In this document: positions 1 through 64,000 of the stretch, one piece after another | Layout of the letters: each line of letters begins with the position of its first letter | Position numbering within the stretch: the first letter of the stretch is position 1 | Assembly (NCBI GenBank): GCA_054601695.1 | Contig: BAAHQB010000047.1 | Coordinates: 434,001-498,000, forward strand | Source of the DNA: Amorphochlora amoebiformis | Taxonomy: Eukaryota > Cercozoa > Chlorarachniophyceae | Direction: 5' to 3' | DNA: 64,000 nt | The notes under the pieces: model-generated | What the model was told of the DNA's origin: nothing | The model's database searches: none | What the model saw: only the letters and a program-made list of their open reading frames with translations | Position numbers and translations under genes: made by a program

Positions 1-21
1 AAATTGAATAGAAAGTACGTG

Positions 22-52
<31 letters not shown>

Positions 53-97
53 ATAATATATATATATATATACATATTAGTTTATAATACATATTGT

Positions 98-153
<56 letters not shown>

Positions 154-154
154 T

Positions 155-212
<58 letters not shown>

Positions 213-241
213 ATATATATATTATGTGTAGTATTATGTAC

Positions 242-3013
<2,772 letters not shown>

Positions 3014-3457
3014 ATCTCGCTTTGATTTGTACGCTCGTCCGCGCTAGGTTTTAAACCTTCGATTTCGAACAATATTCAAACAGAAACTTCCAGAATTTTG
3101 AGAGATGGTGTTCGGGTATGACCTTGCGATCTTCTTTGCGATCTCTCCGTTTGGAGTGTAGTCCTTTTTCTCCTCTTTGGTGGACATTCTATGTTGATCA
3201 GGAAGTCGAGAGACGTCGGCTCCGAGCTACGGCGCGAAGTATTTTACAGAAGGGATACCGGTATTCAGATGTTGGAAACGCTATCTGGATATCCGGATAT
3301 CAGTTGTCTATGAACAAAACAGATATTGATATAAGATGTGCGCATTTCACAATAAACATATGTGTATATTGAAATATTGATACAATCATCATCAATCGCT
3401 CCAATCTCAAGATTCCTTCCTCACCGACCGCACACATCAACTCTGCCGCCCATCGTT
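3014..3457. promoter_or_regulatory. Divergent intergenic region between APRT (-) and the lectin/YPTK gene (+)
   Basis: This 444-base stretch is free of (TA)n and separates two start codons facing away from each other. By position it should hold the promoters and 5' leaders of both genes. It contains a 3118-3372 open frame that matches no family I know and has no clear splice context. No TATA box or other element can be assigned by eye. Confidence 0.4.
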
Positions 3458-14724
<11,267 letters not shown>

Positions 14725-15888
14725 GGGTTATATGGTGTCCCTGTATCTATCATCCGTCCCGGTAATTTCTATTCGTTCACACTAATGAAGTGTTAGACGT
14801 ATGGATTAGGTCTAGGATTTATAGTTTTCTCGTATAGTATAATTTTCCTCTCTAGCTGCCTATCGCTCCCGAATCTCTCCCTCTCAAAAACATCTCACTC
14901 TCTGAGTTTAATTATTTTTTTCGCTTAAATTTTTAAGAGTGGCCTGCACGTCTACTTTTTTCTCGATACCATTTAGTTAATGAGAGGATGAGAGAAAAGA
15001 ACAAGAGGAATAAGGCAAACACATGAACACACTCCTCGACACTCAAAAAAGGAATGGAAGTTGCTCTCTAGAATTAGTGATGCTTTGGTTAGATATTTCA
15101 AAGTATGAGCTTTAAGACTTGAGCTATGATCGTTGAATTATTAGTGTTTCTGTAGGAGGGTATTGATCTGGAATCAATGCATATATATAATATCTAGAAT
15201 ATATAATATATATATATATACATATATATATAATATATATATATATATACTAGTATATATATTTTACATATATTATATACTCTAGTAAATACATTTATTT
15301 ATATCTATAACCCCACACACCCAGTATATATTCATAATTTGCATCATGATCTGATGATGCATGAATGATATATACCTATAGATACTACTCGGATAGATCA
15401 CTTGAAGTTATGTTATTAATTCTAGTTATTCTAGGTTATTTAATATTGACGTCTAGTAACCAGTCTCTATATTCTAGATCATAATGTAGTCTACACGTAC
15501 TAGTACGTACTAGACTACCTAGACTACTAGAGTCAACTAGACTGGTGGATCCTAGCTAGGGATCATCTAGACTAGTACTCTAGGTAGTAATGATATCAGC
15601 AATATCTAGAATATCGCTAGATCGATCTAGTCGATATCTACTAGATCTTAGATGTACTCTAGGTACTCGGCTAGTACATGCACATACACGTCATACTAGT
15701 CATAGTATACAAGCTTTCAAGCTCCTTTGTCAAGTTAGAATTATGATATCGATGTATTCCTTATTCTAATTAACTCAAGTAAATATTGCAAATGTGTTAT
15801 CATGTGTGTGATACTAGTAACAATACATGATTTGTATGTGCATGTGTGTGTGCATGTGTGCATATATTATGTGTGTATATATATATCT

Positions 15889-15936
<48 letters not shown>

Positions 15937-15993
15937 ATGACTTATATACATATTTATATAAACATAGTATACGTATATTATATATGTATATAA

Positions 15994-16052
<59 letters not shown>

Positions 16053-16088
16053 CGCACACAGCATGATATATAATATATATATATATAT
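14725..16088. other. Convergent spacer 1: CTAG-rich block
   Basis: This lies between the stop of the lectin/YPTK gene and the 3' end of the minus-strand gene at 16-18 kb. Bases 14725-15175 are ordinary unique sequence with no gene I can support. Bases about 15180-15720 are crowded with CTAG (roughly two dozen by eye, for example the run around 15488-15670) and GATC. A short minus-strand frame at about 15780-15815 after an AG could be a last exon, but support is weak. Confidence 0.7.
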
Positions 16089-17921
<1,833 letters not shown>

Positions 17922-18442
17922 CTCATTCATATTCGTTTATTTCGGCAGATAGGTACGGCATCTGTTTGGACCATCCAAGATAAATAAGAGAGTCAATTTT
18001 CTCTACAGTGCAAAATCTTTTTATTTTTACTGCGCTGTATTTTATATATTTTAACCAAATGTCTTCTGTTCGAGTATCATGCGTACGTATCACCTATACT
18101 TCGGGATGGGGGAAGCCGTCATCTGCGAATTAATAAATTAAAGTTGTCCAAATATTCGGTTTGGGTAAATTTAGGTATATTAGTCGACCCCCCGTCACTG
18201 CCCGCCATTGCCTGCCAATACCCGGAATCCCCGGAATCCTGGAATGTCTTCAGAGCCCCATGTCACGACCTGAACCATTACAATACACGTGTCAAGCCCT
18301 TTAAAGACGTTATTCAGCGTGACCCTGTGTAACATTCCATAGCACAAGACCGTGACTTACTCAATGGTCACAACCGCGTGACACAAGACCACCGTCACAT
18401 CGACGTTGGTACTACCAACCCTCTCCATCACAATCCATCAGG
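17922..18442. promoter_or_regulatory. Upstream region of the GT92-like gene, probably a divergent promoter
   Basis: This is unique sequence of balanced composition without (TA)n. It has repeated GTGAC/GTCAC words (for example at about 18263, 18350, 18378 and 18394) that could be factor sites. Short frames on both strands (18144-18332 plus, about 18200-18286 minus) cannot be assigned with confidence. Confidence 0.35.
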
Positions 18443-19036
18443 ATGGAATGGAGATCGGCCTTCTTTTTTGTGGTCGCATGTCTTACACAGGGCCTGAGAA
18501 CTCCCGTCTCTTCCAAGGTTTCTCCCCCATCTACTCTCTATTAGCTATACCCTCTCTCTCACTTTCCCTCCCTCCAACCCATCCCTAATCTCTCCCTCAA
18601 CACTTGTTCCCCCAAATGTAATCTCTCTCTCTTTTCCCCAGGATGGCAACGCAATGGCAATGTCTACTGCTGCTGGGTCTATGAGTGACTTGGATCAGAA
18701 TGGTGAGCGCCCTCCCGCGTCGATTAACGGTTCAGAGGTCCTCCCAAAAAATGACCGCATTGGGAAAGGGGAGTCCGTGGCCATTTGTGCCATCGCGAAG
18801 GAGGAGGAGAAGTACATCGTTGAGTGGCTGGACTATTACTCTGGTATGAATGCACTTGCGATCATTTGTGATCAGAGGAGGAGAAAGATGGAGAGAAGAT
18901 TATGGTTGATAGTCTTAGAGAGACTTACGTCTGAGAGAGGGGGTTCGAACAAATTGAGGACATGATAGATAAACTATGTTATTGAATTATAATCATTATT
19001 GTATATCTTAAGATACTTTCCTATATTTATACATAC

Positions 19037-19083
<47 letters not shown>

Positions 19084-20542
19084 CATATCACACACATATA
19101 CATATATACTGTATTTATATATATATATATATATATATATAGTATATATATATATATATATGTACATCACACACATCATTAATACATAAAAAAACAGTAA
19201 ACTGTAGGTATGTATGTGCAATACACACATTTGTAAATAAATGTGTATATGATATGTACACTGAATAATAATTTTGCATATGTAATCAGGCATCGGCACT
19301 GACATGATCTATCTGTACGATAACTCCAAAAACAACACTCTGGCGCCCCTTAACAAGCGCCCCGGGGTCACCGTCATTCACTACCCTCGCCATCCCGTGC
19401 AATTTTCTGCCTACTCCAAATGCCTTGCAAACCGTCAACAACATCACACATGGATGGGTATCGTAGACTGTGACGAGTTTGTAGTACTGTACAAGCACAA
19501 GACCCTCAAGGATATGTTGCGGGAGCATCTCAAGAGTGGCGCCCTAGGGCTCAACTGGGTGATATTCGGTACTAGTAACGAAAAGGAATATCGACCAAAG
19601 CCGGTAGGATGGGATGAAAGAGATATGTTTTTTACTTCGTATTCCCTGCGTGATATATGAGGATATCCTACTATAGATATAACGATATCACTTGCTGCAT
19701 GCCACTTATGATGAATATCAGTAACATCAAAAATAAGATTTTTATTAACTCAAATGAACATTCAGATATTCAACTGTAACTTTTTGGTCCCTACTCCACC
19801 CATGAGCCCTAATGCAGTCCGGTAACTACGTTACAAATTTCCCATACCATCTCAGGTCAGTCTACGATTCCAGTTGCGCATGCCTGGATTCGACCCGAGG
19901 GTGAAATCCTTCTTTCGAAGCGGGGACGTGTACGAGTATAACCACCCTCACTACCCCACAAAACTCAGAAAGGGCACACATCAGCACGATACCTCCGGGT
20001 ATGTGTTTAGTGGTCCTTTTAACGGAGGGTGCGAGGGCTTCAGAAGGGTCGATCGTGTAATCATTCAGCAACACCCTGGGAACTTCACCCCCGGAAAGCT
20101 CGAGCATTTCCCTCATGCACTAGAAGACGCTTATAACATAGGGTCTGAAATGGAATTGTATCTTGATCAAGATAAAGTAGACGACCAACAACTCGTCGCC
20201 GTCGACCAAACCAGACCCAGACACCATCACCAACACCACCACCATAAACCCCCCAAAAAACAGTCCATGGCTTGCAACTCGAAAAACCACACGAACGTCG
20301 CGGTCGTCCACCATTTTCGCTACAAGAGCATCGAGGAGTACAAACGGAAGCGGTGCTATCGGCACAATGCCGATTCAAACGTCGACTGGTGCTCTGTTTC
20401 GAGGGAGGTGGTCAATGGCATGTTTGTGGGCAAGTGGCGAAATAGTGATGTGTGGGATACACTGAAGAGGGTGATGCCTAAGTATGAGGTGTGCGAGGAT
20501 CCAAAGGAGGGGGACAAATGTGCTGAGATCTCAAAATTTTGA
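18443..20542 (+). CDS. Glycosyltransferase family 92 (DUF23)-like protein, 425 aa
   Basis: Four exons join in phase: 18443-18517, 18642-18843, 19290-19603 and 19856-20542 (stop TGA). Residues 1-25 (MEWRSAFFFVVACLTQGLRT and on) look like a signal peptide or signal anchor, placing the enzyme in the secretory pathway. A short acidic/Ser-rich stem leads to the catalytic domain. It starts AICAIAKEEEKYIVEWLDYY, then IYLYDNS (residues 99-105), then VDCDEF (151-156), the expected metal and sugar-nucleotide site. Further on it has VVHHFRYKSIEEYKRKRC, typical of the C-terminal part of GT92 proteins. A His-rich loop (HHHQHHHH) near residue 315 is not part of the family fold. GT92 enzymes transfer galactose and related sugars in metazoans; the donor and acceptor here are unknown. 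The family call is based on motif order only. Confidence 0.82.
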
Positions 20543-20949
20543 TTGCGATCCTGTCTTTCTAATATTTTTTTCCTTATGACGATATGTAGAATTCCCATGC
20601 ACTTTTGATACGAAAATATATAACGGTGCACGTGACGAAACCTGGAAGATTATATAATAGTTAAGTTAATTTTCGCATGCATTGTTATATAAAGTCTAGA
20701 AAGTTGATATATAATTGTGAGATCCATGATGATAAGTCGTAAGTCCATACAGGCGGAGGCAGGTCCATAGCTAATAGATCGTAGGATGACGTACAGAGGG
20801 GGTACCTAGCTATAAGTCTGTGACTAGAGTGAATATTCCGGGATGATCTAAGGAAGACATGTTGCGCTTTCTAGGTTTTTGTTGCACCACCGACCCGTAT
20901 ATCTAAGACCAGTAAGAGTGTGCTACTAGATCTAAGAGTGTGATGTGTG

Positions 20950-21044
<95 letters not shown>

Positions 21045-21489
21045 AGTATATATATATCTAGATATATACATATATATATATATATATATACATATTAAAT
21101 ATATTCTAGATATTGATGTATTGCGATATTACATTGTATACACGGCTATTAACTTGATTAACTAGACTAGTAATATTCGGCGTGAACACTATAGCTACTC
21201 GAGTACCATGCTATATATTCATGACTAAAAACTACCAAAAGTTGAAATGATCATGTTATTGAATGATTCGAATATCCATCATGATCATGATTTAGAACTT
21301 ACCGTCAGGTTTTTCCCTTCACACACACATACGCATATATAACTTATGGTATTTACCCTTCCATATAATGCATATTTGCACGCCTCGGAGCCAAACTTAC
21401 ACCGAGAAAGACCAAATAATACATGTGTGTTTGACACGCTATAGGCAAGATTTGGAAACAACTGTACACGAAACTTTTCTGTCGCCCTT
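20543..21489. other. Convergent spacer 2: CTAG-rich block
   Basis: This lies between the stop of the GT92-like gene and the stop of the minus-strand gene ending at 21490. Bases about 20690-21180 contain repeated CTAG and GATC words (TCTAGA, CCTAGC, ACTAGATC, ACTAGACTAGT) around a (TA)n tract at 20955-21040. No gene is supported here. Confidence 0.7.
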
Positions 21490-22027
21490 TCATAAGCTCC
21501 TCTTTCGAGAATTAGTCAAAGTGGTTGGAAGAACTGCGGAATAGTATCAACAGTGTTCACATCTTCCACGCCCTTCTCCCAGCCCGAAGCGGCGAAGTCA
21601 CCGCAAATTACCACCGATTTATTATTGGATGTTGAGTGTTATAGGTTACAGGATTATTCCAGGTATTTCTACCAAGATTATTTGTCTCCGAGAATCTCCG
21701 GCCTTGTCCTTTGCTATTTCCTTTGGATTCCGACGGTGGATTTCGAATGAGCGTGGCGTCGCTGCTGTTGGCCTCGCTCGGGTCGCACATCCGTCCATAC
21801 TCGATGAATCCTGCTTTCACCTCAATGCTTTGTAAGATTCTCCAATTTCATTGAAATTTACGGCTCATCTCGAAAAATATTGGAGTTTGGTTTGAGTGGG
21901 GGGGTTCAAGTTCGACTTGACAGCGCTGGGTAATATGTACGTGGAGATTTGCGGGACGTGAACAACTATGAATGTAAGCCGTATAGCTATGTCCTTGGGA
22001 TTTGTGGATGAAAATAGGCCGGCAAAC
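21490..22027 (-). CDS. Unrecognised minus-strand gene, three 3' exons
   Basis: Exons 21941-22027 (phase 2 to 2), 21673-21827 (2 to 1) and 21490-21533 (1 to stop TGA) join in phase with AG and GT borders. The product ends FAGLFSSTNPKDIAIRLTFI, then VVHVPQISTIEVKAGFIEYG, then RMCDPSEANSSDATLIRNPP, and finally SETNNLVLPTTLTNSRKRSL. The tail is Ser/Asn/Arg-rich and probably disordered. The 5' end, between 22028 and about 22460, is unresolved. I do not recognise the family. The opposite strand has open frames over 21968-22138 that look partly protein-like, so the strand could be wrong. The convergent/divergent context and three consecutive phase matches favour minus. Confidence 0.5.
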
Positions 22028-32375
<10,348 letters not shown>

Positions 32376-33051
32376 CAAACTTCAACTCATAAACGAAAAT
32401 TATGAGTCGGATACATATCCTATGAATAAAATTAAATCAGGGCGGGCATAATCTAGATAATCATGAGATCCCCACCTGAATCTAGTGAATAGTCTAAAAT
32501 ATCATTGTTAATGATATAGTATTATATATTATCATGCATCTAGCAGGCCCAATCGAATACAAATTCTCGAAATTTAACTAGGATGGTATACAACTAGTAT
32601 AATGTAGATAATTAATTGACCTGATGACGTCTATTTACTAGATTTAATCGCCTAGCTATATATATATAGAGTAGAACTCATCCAGTGATCATGATTAAGA
32701 GCTAAAGTCTATCAAAGTTCAAGTACACTCGATCTAGACGCTAAATCGGATAATAAGATACTTGACTAGATTGATTACTGATCTAGATGATACAAGGATT
32801 AATACTAGTAATATGATTATGATTCGGTACTATATCTAGTATATAGACCGTATAATAGACGACACATCTAGAATGATATATATATATATATATATATATA
32901 CATCTTGATATACATAAAATCATTGTATACCATAGTATACACTATCTAGAGTGGTAGATACATGTAATGTATTAGTATGTGTATACTATGCTGTGATCTA
33001 GGTCGATATACATGTACATCTAGGTACATATATATGTGTATATGTATACAT

Positions 33052-33104
<53 letters not shown>

Positions 33105-33282
33105 AAATATATATATATATCTAGTATATATACATATATATCTAGATATATCTCCTATATTTGTGTTCAAATTAAATATATTCAAATTAAAATCTGTACA
33201 GGTTTAGTCAATATCAGACTCAAGCAGACGTTGGTATTAAGACTAGTAGAAGTTTCTAGAGTTATGGAATCCGTAATCATAA
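32376..33282. other. Convergent spacer 3: CTAG-rich block
   Basis: This lies between the stops of the Nudix gene (+) and the cysteine-rich protein gene (-). About eighteen CTAG words occur between 32440 and 33150, many inside TCTAGA, ACTAGT or GATCTAG, with (TA)n at 32870-32900 and 33060-33120. No gene is supported. Confidence 0.72.
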
Positions 33283-41090
<7,808 letters not shown>

Positions 41091-41284
41091 ATTTAAATTC
41101 TGAAACCGACAAAGCCGAATAAATAGTCACGTAACCGTTGGAAAAAAAAGAGAAAAGTAAAATCGCGGCACGGTGGTCCAATGCTCGATAGGTGCTTGCC
41201 TTTCTTCCAACCAGCGGAATATTGCTGAGCTATGTCCACGTATAAGTAAAACTCACCCCTATAGTCCACACAGGAATACATTTT

Positions 41285-59721
<18,437 letters not shown>

Positions 59722-59859
59722 TGGTCCTGGCAAGCGGTTGGCGGACCAGTGTTTGACCATGTAGTATCAAAATTTTTAATCTTAATACACGAACCAAGTC
59801 ATCACGATGGATCGTATGTCTACTACCTAGCTATGGCCACGATCTAGCGATCTAGATAT

Positions 59860-59895
<36 letters not shown>

Positions 59896-60188
59896 TAATA
59901 AAAATGTACATACACTAAGATATATCAAATATATATATATATATATATATATACATAACTAGATAGTACTGTACAATCACCTAGATCACACCATAGCACA
60001 CATATGATATTATACGTATATATATATATATATATACATATAACTAGATATAATTACTCTAGACTAATATTTATATGTTATTAGTACTAGTACAGTATTG
60101 ACTCAGATTGATCATACTATTACCTATACGCTAGATACTAGAGCTAGTAGAGGTAGCCCATGATCTTAGACGTGTTGAGTTATATAAT
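59722..60188. other. Convergent spacer 4: CTAG-rich block
   Basis: The 467 bases between the stops of the hydrolase gene (+) and the papain-fold gene (-) contain about ten CTAG words between 59826 and 60148 (CTACCTAGCT, ATCTAGCGATCTAGAT, GCTAGATACTAGAGCTAGTAG). Two (TA)n runs are also present. This is the shortest and cleanest of the four spacers. Confidence 0.78.
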
Positions 60189-63963
<3,775 letters not shown>

Positions 63964-64000
63964 TCAGCAATCCAAGCCTTCTGCAATGTGCTTTTGTTGT

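Overview
This window is nuclear DNA of an intron-rich eukaryote. All genes I could resolve are split by GT-AG introns. The introns are filled with long (TA)n tracts, shorter (TG)n/(CA)n and (CT)n/(GA)n tracts, and degenerate telomere-like (CCCTAA)n/(TTAGGG)n blocks. The TTAGGG repeat type, a secreted protein rich in PTK and PS-PT repeats, a C-type lectin domain in a unicellular-style gene set and an ABHD-type hydrolase with an FDFSGCGLS core fit a stramenopile (diatom, bolidophyte or relatives) best. This placement is an inference, not a proof.

Layout: I assembled gene models by hand from non-repetitive islands, splice signals and phase continuity. In order they are: adenine phosphoribosyltransferase (-, continues off the left edge, starts 3013); a 26-exon secreted lectin/YPTK-repeat protein (+, 3458-14724); a poorly resolved gene (-, about 17.9-16.1 kb); a GT92-like glycosyltransferase (+, 18443-20542); an unrecognised gene, 3' part only (-, 22027-21490); a NUDT14-like Nudix hydrolase with C-terminal SKL (+, 22470-32375); a secreted cysteine-rich protein (-, 41090-33283); a very large alpha/beta-hydrolase protein (+, about 41.3-59.72 kb); and a YaeF/YiiX-like permuted papain-fold protein (-, 63963-60189). 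The thousands of bases of Tyr-Ile, Leu-Ser or Arg-Glu open reading frames are translated microsatellites, not genes.

The nine models alternate strictly in strand, so every neighbouring pair is either divergent or convergent. Each of the four convergent gaps (14.7-16.1, 20.5-21.5, 32.4-33.3 and 59.7-60.2 kb) holds a block strikingly rich in CTAG and other palindromic tetramers. I do not see such blocks inside the genes. This CTAG-rich convergent spacer is the most unusual structural feature of the window.

No single pathway links the genes. The set mixes nucleotide salvage (APRT), nucleotide-sugar hydrolysis (Nudix), glycosyl transfer and secreted or surface proteins. No RNA gene is intact, no autonomous transposon is readable, and there is no CRISPR array.
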